Assembly (NCBI GenBank): GCA_029260165.1
Contig: JAJDDT010000059.1
Span: forward strand, 1-51,471
Length of the DNA: 51,471 bases
Direction of reading: 5' to 3'
Source of the DNA: Phycisphaerae bacterium
GTDB taxonomy: Bacteria > Planctomycetota > Phycisphaerae > UBA1845
In this document: positions 1-8,815 of the stretch, one piece after another
Layout of the letters: every line of letters begins with the position of its first letter
Position numbering within the stretch: the first letter of the stretch is position 1
Notes under the pieces: generated by a model
Told to the model about the DNA's origin: nothing
Database searches by the model: none
Seen by the model: the letters and a program-made list of their open reading frames with translations, nothing else
Made by a program: the position numbers and the translations under genes

Positions 1-373
1 ATCCGGTTCTGTATAGCCGTACGATGTTTCTGTTCAGGCGGAGGGTAGGGCTCTGCTGGGAAGCAACCCGAGCGCCGCCTGGTCGTCCGAAGCTGCACGA
101 TGGGGTTCTCGTCAGAGACCCCGCGTGCTTCTTTGTTGAGGACGTACGCATATTCGTAGACTAACTTGTTCTCCCCGTGCAGCTTTGGACTGTCAATGCG
201 ATAAATCCCAGGGGGTTTGGGGGACAGCGTCCCCCAGGGCATCGGTCAATCGTCTGGATTTCCGCTCAATTGAGTTGCGACGTTGGCTGCCATGTGGCGT
301 GTCGTGTATGCTTTGGTGCGCGGATTGAACCGTAGTGTGTGACCGTTTTCAGGAATTCCGTGGAGCCATTGTT
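1..373. other. Window edge region without a confident gene
   Basis: I see no supported gene here. On the reverse strand a frame stays open from about 215 to the window edge; its predicted peptide contains stretches such as RIDSPKLHGENK and VYEYAYVLNK, which look protein-like, but it has no ATG and matches no family I recognise. It could be the decayed start of a gene lying to the left, or part of a dispersed repeat. The only other structure is the hairpin at 218-236. The last bases carry the leader of the gene starting at 374. Confidence 0.4.
218..236. repeat. GC-rich perfect hairpin
   Basis: The eight-base arm TGGGGGAC (218-225) is followed by a three-base loop and its exact complement GTCCCCCA (229-236). 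There is no T-tract on either side, so it is not a standard intrinsic terminator. It resembles a small intergenic palindromic repeat, but no second copy is seen in this window. Confidence 0.5.
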
Positions 374-2347
374 ATGAAACCCATACATTGCTGCCTCGTT
401 GTGCTGATCGTCTGCTCGTGTTTGCATGCCGGCGACGATTCCAGTAAGCCGGGTTTCCGCAACTACAGTCCGGCCGCGGAATCTCTGGTCAACAAAATGG
501 TCGAGACGATGGCGACATGCAAATCGTATTCGGACGACGCGGTCATACAATACAAATCATCGAGCCAGTTTTTCCGGATGGATGATATGCCGGTGTCGGT
601 GTCATTTGTTCGCAACGGTCGTTTCAAATTCAAGTCAAGCCAGTTCGAGGTCTACGCCGACGGCAAGGAACTCACGGTTTACGACGTCACGATTCGAAGA
701 TACACCGTCAAGCCTGTCGAGAAGGAATTCACAAAGCAGGTGCGTCCGTTCATCAGTTCGTTCATGCCGGGAATGACGCCTGCGGATTTGTTGGTCGCTG
801 CGGACGCGCGAAAAAGCATGGCACGCGCGGTTCGGGATATGGAGCTGACGGGTTACGAAGAGATCGATGGCTTTCGTTGCGGACGGCTTGACGGATACCT
901 GGATACGACGGTGATGTCATTCGGTAACAAGTCGTCGAAGAACATCCCGGTTTCGATTTGGGTCGATATGGTCAAGCATCTGCTACGCCGGATCGAAATC
1001 GATCAGTCGGCCGGAAAGGACGACGATTCCGCCGGTTGGCCTGGGGCGGCGGATCTAAAAATTGTCCTTGACGTAAAGAACGCCCGCCTCAATGGCAAAA
1101 TCGACGTGGACACCTTCAAGTTTGATCCACCGTCGTCAGCCAGGAAGGTGGATCGATTCTACACGATGAATTTCATGGGAGCGGCGGGTGGGGCGTCGCA
1201 GTTTGAAATGTCGGGCAAGAAGGTGCCCGAGTTCAATCTGGAGACGACGTCCGGGGCAAGGCTGAGCGATCGCGAACTGCTCGGCAAGGTATCCGTCCTG
1301 GTGTTCCTTCCCAACATGCCGGGCGTGACCGGGCAAATGGTGTCTCGTCTGACCGAGAAAGCCACGGACCTGGCTGATTCCGGTTTGCAGATCATTGTTG
1401 TTTGGCCTTCGGGTGATTCGGACTCGTTGTCGGACGATCTGGCGGAGCTGGGCGAGAATGTCACGTTTGTGCTGGACGCTGATTCTGAATTGACCGACGC
1501 GTTTCCGGGCGAGGTATGGTCGAAAGGCATTGTTCTGGTCGGTAAGGACGGCGTCGTTCAGGGAAAGTATCCGACGTTTCTGAACGATCAGAGCATGGAC
1601 ACATTCAAGGCTGACGTGGCTACGCTCAGCGAAGGAAAGTCGTTGGAAAGTGCGGAGGAAATGTCCGAAGACCAGCGCAAGGAAGCCGTCGCCCAACGGT
1701 CGAGTCGATTTTTCGGTGAGGTGGCTGATGAGGTGAACGAAGGTGCCATCGTCGAGGCATGGTCCGTGACGGTTGAAACATCAGGTCGGTCGTTTTCGAT
1801 GTCCACCGGTGGGGCAACGAGCGACGACCGCGGATTCTGGGTGCGTACGCGCAAGGGTGTGTCGCTTATCGGATTTGATGGTCAGGTTGTTCAGGAAATT
1901 GCGTTCCAGGATTTCACGGCGGGCAACAGCATGGGTTGGGAACGATTCGTTGTCGGCCAATTTCGAGGTCGTACGGGTGTGGTGTTGATGAACGAGGTGC
2001 CCGGCGATGAGGAGGCGAGTCCGGGTTGGCGACCACCCAGGGGGGCGATGTTCACCGCGTTCGACGGGAGTGGAAATCAGCTTTGGGAACTGGAGGTTGA
2101 AGCCAACAACCAGCAGATTCCGCAGCAGGTCGGCCTGGGAAATCTCGATGGTCGTGACAGCGATGAGCTGGTCTTTTTTCACCAGGGGTCGCTTTGGATC
2201 GTTGATGAACGCGGAGAGGTCGTCTCCCGGCGTGCGTGTGGCGGTTGGGTCAGTTGGTTGACGATCGACGATCGCGACGGTAATCAGCGCGACGAAATCT
2301 ACGTCGGCACCAACACCGGCGTCGCCCGCTACGACTACAAACCGTAG
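374..2347 (+). CDS. Exported protein: lipoprotein-carrier-like domain, Cys-less thioredoxin fold, C-terminal propeller-like region
   Basis: Predicted 657-residue exported protein. The ATG at 374 is preferred over an upstream in-frame GTG at 335 because it opens a classic signal peptide (MKPIHCCLVVLIVCSC, then HAG). Residues about 30-270 resemble the DUF2092/LolA-type sheet domain common in planctomycetes. Residues about 285-420 look like an AhpC/TlpA-type thioredoxin fold (VPEFNLETTSGARLSD, then VLVFLPNMPG). The usual W-C-x-x-C site reads NMPG, so no redox cysteines remain. The last 200 residues contain FG-GAP or PQQ-propeller-like strands (GLGNLDGRDSDELVFF). It stands alone between the window edge and a convergent TPR gene. 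Its function is not known; a periplasmic binding or sensing role is inference. Confidence 0.8.
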   Translation: MKPIHCCLVVLIVCSCLHAGDDSSKPGFRNYSPAAESLVNKMVETMATCKSYSDDAVIQYKSSSQFFRMDDMPVSVSFVRNGRFKFKSSQFEVYADGKELTVYDVTIRRYTVKPVEKEFTKQVRPFISSFMPGMTPADLLVAADARKSMARAVRDMELTGYEEIDGFRCGRLDGYLDTTVMSFGNKSSKNIPVSIWVDMVKHLLRRIEIDQSAGKDDDSAGWPGAADLKIVLDVKNARLNGKIDVDTFKFDPPSSARKVDRFYTMNFMGAAGGASQFEMSGKKVPEFNLETTSGARLSDRELLGKVSVLVFLPNMPGVTGQMVSRLTEKATDLADSGLQIIVVWPSGDSDSLSDDLAELGENVTFVLDADSELTDAFPGEVWSKGIVLVGKDGVVQGKYPTFLNDQSMDTFKADVATLSEGKSLESAEEMSEDQRKEAVAQRSSRFFGEVADEVNEGAIVEAWSVTVETSGRSFSMSTGGATSDDRGFWVRTRKGVSLIGFDGQVVQEIAFQDFTAGNSMGWERFVVGQFRGRTGVVLMNEVPGDEEASPGWRPPRGAMFTAFDGSGNQLWELEVEANNQQIPQQVGLGNLDGRDSDELVFFHQGSLWIVDERGEVVSRRACGGWVSWLTIDDRDGNQRDEIYVGTNTGVARYDYKP

Positions 2348-2518
2348 GTCACCGAGTCCATACACAACACGGCTCGGTTATCAATTCCCTGTGACGGGTT
2401 GAGCGTGGCCAGGGTCTCATTGCCGTTCAGACTGCCGTAGACCCGAACATTGGAGGGAATGACAAACAACGCCTCGCGATCATCGTCAGCCACACCCAGA
2501 AGAAGCGCGACGGACGAG

Positions 2519-3562
2519 TTAGCGTTCTTCTTTCTGGACGCCGATGAGGGCGCGGTAGGGGTCTGCGTCGGCGGGGGTGGTGTATTTGGCCAGGAGGGCG
2601 CGGACGCGGGGCTGGACGGGGTCGAGTTCCAGCGAGCGGTGCCAGTGTTCGAGGGCTTGTTCGCGGAGGTGGAATTTTCGATCTTCGGAGCCGCCGCGGA
2701 CGAATCGGAGCATTTTGATGGCGCCCAGTCCTGCGTGGGCTTTGGGGAGTCGCGGGTTGATCGAGAGTGCGTCGATGTAGGCGTTGGCTGCTCCGTCGTA
2801 GTCTTTCATGCGGAAGAGGCAGTAGCCTAAACCTTCGTGGGCGGTGGGGAGGTCGGGGTTCATGTTGACGGCTTGTTTGAGGGTGGCGTGGGCGATTTTG
2901 AGGCGATCCTGGTTCATGTAGGTGTGGGCGAGGTTGACGAGGACCATGGGTTGGTGGTTGTCGCGTTCGAGGGCGGCCTGGTAGGCGGAGATGGCTTCGT
3001 AGAATTTGCCCTGCCCGTCGAGCACGACGCCGAGGTTAACGTAGGCGTAGGGTTGGTCCGGGTCGATCTCGATGGCTTTGTGAAACTGTTCGACGGCCAG
3101 CGTTTTTTCGTCCATCTGTTGGTAGCAGACGCCGAGGGCCAGTCGGGTGTCGTAGTCCCTGGTGTTGATTTCGATGGCGGCGAGGTAGGCCTGGACGGCG
3201 TCCCGGAGTCTGCGGGTGAAGTGGTAGAGCTTGGCGAGACTATAGGTGTCGTCGAAGGAGTAGGGATCGGCGTGGATGGCGTTTGCGTAGCTGTCGATGG
3301 CTTTGTCGACGTCGCCTTTGTTCTTGTAGATTCCGCCGAGTTTGGAGTGGGCTTCTGCGAGCATTGGGTTGAGACGGGCTGCTTCTGTAAAGGCGGTGAT
3401 GGCGTCTTCGAGGTTTTCGTTTTCGAGGAGGTTGTTGCCGCTGGCGAGGTGTCGCTGGGCGTGGTAGGCATTGACCTGTCGTTCCATCTCCTGACATCCG
3501 ACGGTGACCAGAATCGCCGGGATGAGGGCAAGTGCATAGAATGATGTCAGTTTGTGTCCCAT
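2519..3562 (-). CDS. TPR repeat lipoprotein
   Basis: 347 residues. The ATG at 3562 is chosen over one 72 bases upstream because it starts a lipoprotein signal (MGHKLTSFYALALIPAILV followed by lipobox TVGC, Cys at about 23). The rest is about eight to nine tetratricopeptide repeats with typical A-x-x-x-L/Y-x-x-A-I signatures (for example NPMLAEAHSKLGGIY and DPDQPYAYVNLGVVLDG). It is probably a periplasm-facing, membrane-anchored scaffold for protein complexes. It points toward the exported protein ending at 2347, so the two genes converge. There is no enzymatic motif and the partner is unknown. Confidence 0.85.
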   Translation of the reverse strand: MGHKLTSFYALALIPAILVTVGCQEMERQVNAYHAQRHLASGNNLLENENLEDAITAFTEAARLNPMLAEAHSKLGGIYKNKGDVDKAIDSYANAIHADPYSFDDTYSLAKLYHFTRRLRDAVQAYLAAIEINTRDYDTRLALGVCYQQMDEKTLAVEQFHKAIEIDPDQPYAYVNLGVVLDGQGKFYEAISAYQAALERDNHQPMVLVNLAHTYMNQDRLKIAHATLKQAVNMNPDLPTAHEGLGYCLFRMKDYDGAANAYIDALSINPRLPKAHAGLGAIKMLRFVRGGSEDRKFHLREQALEHWHRSLELDPVQPRVRALLAKYTTPADADPYRALIGVQKEER

Positions 3563-3759
3563 GGTTGCGATCTCAGCTTCTATTGGGATCGGATCGATGG
3601 ACCGATAAAGTTTGGGCAAAATCGACAAAAACATCGGACAGCCCCGCTGAGAGCGTCTGGTTTGCCCCTGCGGTTGCCCTGTTGATTTCGTCTGACGACG
3701 TTATACCATGATCGCGCTTGCGAGCCAAGGAATTCACAAGGGACATTGGAGCTATCATC

Positions 3760-4500
3760 ATGCGCCATCGGTACTTGCTGGCTATCCCGGTATTCAATGA
3801 GGAGGCGTATGTACGTCCGGTGCTGGCTGAGGCCCGGGAGCGGGTGGCGGATGTCCTGGTGGTGGATGATGGATCGACCGATCGGACGGGTGAGCTGTTG
3901 ACCAAGGCGGGGGTGGCTGTCGTTCGTCATCCGGAGAATCGGGGGTATGGGGCGAGTCTGGTCAGTGCGTTTCGCCACGCGATCACGCACGGGTTTGATT
4001 GGCTGATCACGATGGACTGTGATGAGCAGCACGAGCCTGCGTTTATTCCGAAGTTTATCGAGGCGGCGGAGACGGGGGCGTATGACATCGTGAGCGGGTC
4101 GCGATATCTGGACACGTTCAACGGAGATGACGTGCCGCCTGCGGACCGACGGGCGATCAATGTGAAGATTACGCGGATGTTGAACGAGCGGTTGGGGTGG
4201 GGTCTGACGGATGCGTTTTGTGGGTTCAAAGCCTATCGGGTGTCTGCGTTGAGTCGTTTTAATATCACGGTTCCGGGTTATGCGATGCCGTTGCAGTTCT
4301 GGGTTCAGGCGTGGCGGGCGCAGCTGCGGATTGAGGAGGTTTCGGTCCGGTTGATCTACAACGATCCGACCCGTCATTTTGGTGGGATGCTGGACGATCC
4401 GGCGTCGCGGTACAAGCACTACGTTGAGGTTTTTGAGCATGAAATGTGCCGAGGCTGGTCCTGCCAGGCGACGCCGAATTGTGGGGCGTCCGTCGCGTAG
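3760..4500 (+). CDS. Family 2 glycosyltransferase (polyprenyl-phosphate sugar synthase type)
   Basis: 246 residues, starting at the ATG at 3760 (MRHRYLLAIPVFNEE). The GT-A signatures are complete: P-x-F-N-E-E near residue 10, VVDDGSTDRT at about 34-43, and the metal-binding MDCDE at about 85-89. The short length and lack of obvious C-terminal membrane helices fit the dolichyl/undecaprenyl-phosphate mannose or glucose synthase subgroup. It would act at the inner face of the cytoplasmic membrane, loading a sugar onto a lipid carrier. Its stop is one base before the start of the next gene, so the two are probably co-transcribed and translationally coupled. The donor sugar cannot be read from sequence. 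Confidence 0.88.
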   Translation: MRHRYLLAIPVFNEEAYVRPVLAEARERVADVLVVDDGSTDRTGELLTKAGVAVVRHPENRGYGASLVSAFRHAITHGFDWLITMDCDEQHEPAFIPKFIEAAETGAYDIVSGSRYLDTFNGDDVPPADRRAINVKITRMLNERLGWGLTDAFCGFKAYRVSALSRFNITVPGYAMPLQFWVQAWRAQLRIEEVSVRLIYNDPTRHFGGMLDDPASRYKHYVEVFEHEMCRGWSCQATPNCGASVA

Positions 4501-4501
4501 G

Positions 4502-6094
4502 ATGTTGGATTTTTCAAGACTGGCGACACCGGCTGCGCATGGCGACGTGTTGATCGAGCCGGCTGCGGAGGGGTTGGTGGAACTGGCCCATCGCAATCGC
4601 TCGTTGATATCAGGTTATCCATTTGAGGTGTTGGGGTTGACGGTGGGTGAGGTGCGCGCCCGATTGCGGGCGCGGGTGTGCGATGGGTGCGATGGTCCGG
4701 TGATCGTGACGGGGCATCAGCCTGAGTTTATTCATGCGGGGGTGTGGGCGAAGCATGTGGTGGCCAGCGCGCTGGCGAAGGCGATGGGGTCCAAAGCGGT
4801 GAATCTGGTGGTGGATTCGGACGCGCCGGTGACGACGACGTTGGCGGTCCCGGTTGTGGAAGGTGATCGGCTGACGTGGGGGCGGGTTTCGTATGCGTCG
4901 TTGGCGGGCGGGGTGAGTCATGACGCGATCGGGCGGATGGATGGCGCGCGGGTTCGGTCGCTGGCGGACGAGGTTGCAGGTTTGATGGGGGATCGATACG
5001 CCTCGTCGAACATGCCCGCGTATTTTGAGGGGATATTGGGGGCGGACGATGCGACGGACTGGGTGGAGCAGATGGTGATGGCCCGGCGGGCGGTGGAACA
5101 TCGGTTGGGGGTGGAGATGTTTGAGCATTGCGTGGGGCGTGTGTGGGGGATGCCGTTGCTGCCGGAGATGATGTTGAATGCAGGGCGGTTTGTGGATTGT
5201 TACAACGGGGCGCTCGCTGACTATCGCGGTCGGTATGGTGAGCGGAATCCGTCGAGGCCTGTGCCGGATTTGGGTGTCGGTGATGGTCGGTTCGAGTTGC
5301 CGGTGTGGGCGTACAGGACAGGTGAGCGGAGACGGCGGTTGTTTGTGACGGACGATGGGGATCGGATCGGATTGTTTGCGGACGATGAGATGATTGGCAA
5401 CGTTGGGCGTGCGGCGTTGTCGTCGTGGAAATCCGCGGAGGAGGCGTTGGGATTGGTGGACGGTTTTGTGTTCAGGCCTCGGGCGCTGAGTCTGACGCTG
5501 TGGGCGAGGCTTTTCGTGGGGGATTTGTTCATTCATGGGATTGGTGGGGCAAAATACGATCGTGTGACAGATGAGCTTGTTCGGCGATTTTACGGAGTGG
5601 AACCTCCTGCGATGGCGTGCGTGTCAGCGACGATGTGGTTCGATGGTCGCGGTGATGCGGGGGAAGCTGTCGAAGCTGTGGAAACCGGGGCGGTGCGCGA
5701 GGCGGAGCGTCGCGTTCGCGATGTGCGTTGGAACTCGCAACGGCATGTAGGGTCGGAAACTGGATTAGCGGACAGCGCAGCGGGGGTTGTGGCGGGCTTG
5801 ATAGAGGAGCGGTCACGGGCGGTCGCGGATTCGGAGCGATTGCGGCGTGCTCGGTCGCGTGATCGGACGGCGAGGCGGGAGGTGTTTCGGCGGATTCGGG
5901 ACGTCAACGACCGGTTGCTGGCGATGGAACCGGGCGTGGTCGATCGGGCGGCGCACGATTTGACGGTGGTGCGGGAATTGGCTGACGCGGCGAGGTCACG
6001 GACGAATCGGGAGTTTTTCTTTGCGATGCTGGATACGTCGTCGTTGGAGCAACTTCGCGACAGACTGACGCAATCAGCGGTATTTCGTGTATGA
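4502..6094 (+). CDS. BshC-like protein, function unknown
   Basis: 530 residues from the ATG at 4502, directly after the GT2 stop. Three features recall BshC (the putative cysteine ligase of bacillithiol synthesis): an N-terminal T-G-H-Q-P segment followed by an aliphatic strand and V-D-S-D, a central FRPRALSLTLWAR segment leading to IHGIGGAKYD, and a charged coiled-coil region near the C-terminus (about 430-510, Arg-rich). The match is remote and made by eye. No BshA (GT4) or BshB deacetylase lies next to it, so a bacillithiol role is not supported by context. Coupling to the GT2 gene suggests a shared process instead. Strongly G-rich coding strand. Confidence 0.6.
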   Translation: MLDFSRLATPAAHGDVLIEPAAEGLVELAHRNRSLISGYPFEVLGLTVGEVRARLRARVCDGCDGPVIVTGHQPEFIHAGVWAKHVVASALAKAMGSKAVNLVVDSDAPVTTTLAVPVVEGDRLTWGRVSYASLAGGVSHDAIGRMDGARVRSLADEVAGLMGDRYASSNMPAYFEGILGADDATDWVEQMVMARRAVEHRLGVEMFEHCVGRVWGMPLLPEMMLNAGRFVDCYNGALADYRGRYGERNPSRPVPDLGVGDGRFELPVWAYRTGERRRRLFVTDDGDRIGLFADDEMIGNVGRAALSSWKSAEEALGLVDGFVFRPRALSLTLWARLFVGDLFIHGIGGAKYDRVTDELVRRFYGVEPPAMACVSATMWFDGRGDAGEAVEAVETGAVREAERRVRDVRWNSQRHVGSETGLADSAAGVVAGLIEERSRAVADSERLRRARSRDRTARREVFRRIRDVNDRLLAMEPGVVDRAAHDLTVVRELADAARSRTNREFFFAMLDTSSLEQLRDRLTQSAVFRV

Positions 6095-6155
6095 TCCGTT
6101 TCGCGACAAATCGGTCGGGGTCTGTTGCATGTGATGACGGAACCTGTTGCAACTT

Positions 6156-6162
6156 GAGGAGG
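6156..6162 (+). promoter_or_regulatory. Strong Shine-Dalgarno before the DUF1844 gene
   Basis: GAGGAGG lies five bases before the ATG at 6168. This decides the start in favour of 6168 over an in-frame upstream TTG at 6147. Confidence 0.7.
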
Positions 6163-6167
6163 CAGAT

Positions 6168-6578
6168 ATGAGCGATCAGGGTAATGAGCAGTCGGAATCG
6201 AAGATTATCATTGATTCAGGTTGGAAAGAGGAGGCTGCCCAGGAGAAGGCGAAGCTGGACGAGGAGCTGCACGACGTTGGCGGGAATCAGGAGTTGCCGC
6301 AGGCGTCTTTTGTCGAGCTGATCAACATGATCCTGATGCAGGCGACGGTTTCGCTGACGGGGTATCAGTCTCCTGATGGTCAGGTTGTTCCGGCGGATCA
6401 TCGGGTGGCGAAGCATTTCATTGATTTGCTCGAGGTGTTGAAGGAGAAGACGGCGGGGAACCTTTCCGAGGACGAGCAGAAGATGATCGACACGGTGTTG
6501 CACGAAATGCACATGCGGTTTGTCGAGATTGTGTCGGCTGCTCAGCAGGGGCAGATGCCCGAGGGGCAGGGGTCCTGA
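6168..6578 (+). CDS. DUF1844 domain protein
   Basis: 136-residue acidic cytoplasmic protein without signal peptide or membrane helix. The core (about residues 40-115: FVELINMILMQATVSLTG, then HRVAKHFIDLLEVL and KTAGNLSEDEQ) matches the DUF1844 family, a small helical domain widespread in Planctomycetota, Acidobacteria and deltaproteobacteria. The N-terminal third is low-complexity and Glu/Lys-rich; the C-terminal tail is Gln/Gly-rich. The family has no established function. It lies between the BshC-like gene and a rhomboid protease gene on the same strand with short gaps. Confidence 0.85.
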   Translation: MSDQGNEQSESKIIIDSGWKEEAAQEKAKLDEELHDVGGNQELPQASFVELINMILMQATVSLTGYQSPDGQVVPADHRVAKHFIDLLEVLKEKTAGNLSEDEQKMIDTVLHEMHMRFVEIVSAAQQGQMPEGQGS

Positions 6579-6605
6579 TTTTTTCGGGGACGGGCACATA
6601 GTCGC

Positions 6606-7802
6606 ATGATTCCAATTCGCACCGAGATGGTTATTCGCCGGACGCCGATGGCGAACTATGCGCTGGTGGGGCTGAACGTTCTTGCCTATCTGGTTTTCAA
6701 TCAGCTTGGTGGTTCGCAGGCGGAGGGATTTGCGAATCGATACCTGATGCTGCAAGCGGAGGTGCCGTCGCTGTATCAGTTTTTCACCTACCAATTCCTG
6801 CATGCGGACGTCATGCACCTTGCGGGGAACATGATTTTTCTGTGGGTGTTTGGCAACAGCGTGAACGCGAAGATGGGTGATCTGCCCTATTTGATGTTCT
6901 ATCTGGCGTGCGGGGTTTTTGCGGGGTGGGGGTTTGCGATTGGGAACGTGGCTCCGCTGATTGGTGCGTCCGGGGCGATTGCGGGGGTGACGACGGGGTT
7001 CCTGGTCCTGTTTCCGCGCAGTCGCGTCACGGTGATGTATTTTTTCTTTTTCATCGGGTTTTTCGATATTCCCGCGATGCTGCTGATCGGGTTGAAGATC
7101 ATTCTCTGGGACAACATTATCGCGCCGCAAATGGGTTCGGCGGGGACTGTGGCGTATTCGGCGCACCTGGCTGGGTATGTGTTCGGGTTTGTCGGGGCAT
7201 TGCTGATGCTGCTCGTGCGGGCGTTGCCTCGGGATCATTTTGATCTGTTGTCGTTGATGGATCGCTGGAACCGTCGTCGCCAGTTCCAGTCAGCCATGAG
7301 CGCACCGGGGGCGGACCTGCGTGCATCGTACGGTCGCGTGGCGAGGGATGTGCCTCGATCCGCGCAGGAGCAGGGAGCGGAAGACATCCGGTTCGATCGC
7401 GTGTCCGACCTGCGATCGAAAATCAGTGATGCGATTGATGCGGGGGATGTTGCCGGAGCTGCCCGGGTTTACGGGGAGCTGGTGGGTGTTGATCCGAAGC
7501 AGTGTCTGCCCGCGAGGCAACAGATCGTGATTGGCAAGGAATTTGTGAATACGCAGCGGTCTTCGCAGGCAGCCAACGCTTTTGATCGCTATTTGATCAA
7601 TTATCCGGGTGGTGCGGATACCGAGGAGATTCGGTTGCTGGTTGGGATTATTTACACGCGGGATTTACAGCAGCATGAGACGGCGGAGAAACATCTGAAA
7701 CTGGCGTATGCGCGATTGAGGGATGCGGGTCGGCGGGCGTTGGCGAAGGAATGGCTTGAATCGGTTTGTGGACGGCTGGGAAAGACGATGGATCATGCCT
7801 GA
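6606..7802 (+). CDS. Rhomboid family intramembrane serine protease with C-terminal TPR-like tail
   Basis: 398 residues. About six transmembrane segments fill residues 15-205. The rhomboid signatures are intact: H66-x4-H71-x3-N75 in the second helix, catalytic Ser122 in GASGAIAG, and His187 in AYSAHLAGY. It should cleave transmembrane substrates within the membrane. Residues about 250-398 are soluble helical repeats (VAGAARVYGELV, then AANAFDRYLINYPGG), likely cytoplasmic and possibly substrate-recruiting; this extension makes it longer than GlpG. Its last codons overlap the start of the aminotransferase gene (ATGCCTGA), so the two are translationally coupled. Confidence 0.9.
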   Translation: MIPIRTEMVIRRTPMANYALVGLNVLAYLVFNQLGGSQAEGFANRYLMLQAEVPSLYQFFTYQFLHADVMHLAGNMIFLWVFGNSVNAKMGDLPYLMFYLACGVFAGWGFAIGNVAPLIGASGAIAGVTTGFLVLFPRSRVTVMYFFFFIGFFDIPAMLLIGLKIILWDNIIAPQMGSAGTVAYSAHLAGYVFGFVGALLMLLVRALPRDHFDLLSLMDRWNRRRQFQSAMSAPGADLRASYGRVARDVPRSAQEQGAEDIRFDRVSDLRSKISDAIDAGDVAGAARVYGELVGVDPKQCLPARQQIVIGKEFVNTQRSSQAANAFDRYLINYPGGADTEEIRLLVGIIYTRDLQQHETAEKHLKLAYARLRDAGRRALAKEWLESVCGRLGKTMDHA

Positions 7803-8655
7803 ACTGGCCTGTCTCAACGGGGAATTTGGTCCGATCGCGTCGGCGAAGGTGTCGGTCAACGATCGGGGATTTCAGTTTGCCGACAGTGTGTATGAGGTAG
7901 TTGTCGCGTACGACGGCCGGCCTTTTCGCATGACCGAGCATCTGGATCGGTTGCAGCGGAGCCTGTCGTTGTGCGATATGCCGATGGATGTGGGCGAGTT
8001 GGGGTTGGCATCGTTGGTGACCGAAGGGATCGCGCGGTCGGGGTTCGACGCGACGCTGGTGTATGTGCAGATTACGCGGGGGGTGCAGGACCGGAATCAT
8101 TTGTATCGCGACGATTTGACCCCGACGGTGTTGCTGACGTTTCGAGAGAAGCAGCCCGTCAATCCGGATTGGTTGCGGGACGGCGTTCGTGTGATGACGG
8201 CGACAGACGAGCGTTGGGCGTTGTGTGAGATCAAGGCAACCGGGTTGTTGGCCAACGCGCTGGCGAAGAAGCGGGCGGTTCGCGCCGGGTATCAGGATGC
8301 CGTTCTGGTGTCGCCGGAGGGGTTCGTTCGCGAGTGCACAGCGTCCAATATTTTTGCCATTTGCGGGGGCAGGCTGATCACGCCGACGGCGGATGAATCG
8401 ATTCTCCATGGCGTGACGCGGCAATATGTTTTGGAGTGTGCCGCGTCTGTCGATGTGCCGTCTGAGGAACGTCCGATGACGGTGGATGAGCTTCGATCGT
8501 CTGATGAGGTTTTCATTTCAAGCACGACCATGAACATCCTGCAGGTGACGCGCGTGGACGATCGCGAGATCGGAAATGGCGGAGCCGGTCCAGTCACGCG
8601 ATCCTTGCAGGAGGCGTTTCGGCGTGGGATTTCGCAGCCCGGGCAGGTGGTGTGA
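7795..8655 (+). CDS. Class IV aminotransferase, D-amino-acid transaminase type
   Basis: 286 residues from the ATG at 7795, overlapping the rhomboid stop by eight bases. It is a PLP fold-type IV enzyme: VNDRGFQFADSVYEV near the N-terminus, the PLP Schiff-base Lys at about 147 in CEIKATGLLANALAK, and the cofactor-binding Glu in FVRECTASN. The wording of the first motif and the K-A-T-G-L-L-x-N segment are closer to D-alanine transaminase than to IlvE, suggesting D-Ala/D-Glu supply for peptidoglycan. Aminodeoxychorismate lyase (PabC) is the main alternative. Coupling to a membrane protease is unusual and its meaning is unknown. Confidence 0.85.
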   Translation: MPELACLNGEFGPIASAKVSVNDRGFQFADSVYEVVVAYDGRPFRMTEHLDRLQRSLSLCDMPMDVGELGLASLVTEGIARSGFDATLVYVQITRGVQDRNHLYRDDLTPTVLLTFREKQPVNPDWLRDGVRVMTATDERWALCEIKATGLLANALAKKRAVRAGYQDAVLVSPEGFVRECTASNIFAICGGRLITPTADESILHGVTRQYVLECAASVDVPSEERPMTVDELRSSDEVFISSTTMNILQVTRVDDREIGNGGAGPVTRSLQEAFRRGISQPGQVV

Positions 8656-8734
8656 TCTTCCTGGTCTCCTGATGTTCGCGTGAATACGGGGCTACGCTGC
8701 GAGGGCGTTGGATTTATCGGATTCTGCCGCGACA

Positions 8735-8763
8735 TTGACCCAGACGGTCCAATCTGCCATCAT
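8735..8763 (+). promoter_or_regulatory. Candidate sigma-70 promoter of efp
   Basis: TTGACC (8735-8740), a 17-base spacer, then CATCAT (8758-8763). The -35 matches five of six and the -10 four of six consensus bases. It leaves a leader of about 45 bases before the efp start at 8816. Read by eye, not tested. Confidence 0.45.
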
Positions 8764-8815
8764 TCTGCCTTGGGACATCGAGATATTTTCACAGGACGTA
8801 CACGGAGTTTGATCA

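Noticed and set aside
2348-2518. Reverse-strand open stretch of about 55 codons (contains FVIPSNVRVYGSLNGNETLA)
   Set aside because: No ATG and no ribosome-binding site; it overlaps the end of the TPR lipoprotein gene and matches no family. It may be a decayed C-terminal scrap but is not supportable.
2837-3544. Long forward frame opposite the TPR gene
   Set aside because: Val/Gly/Asp-rich antisense shadow of the TPR codons; no start signal.
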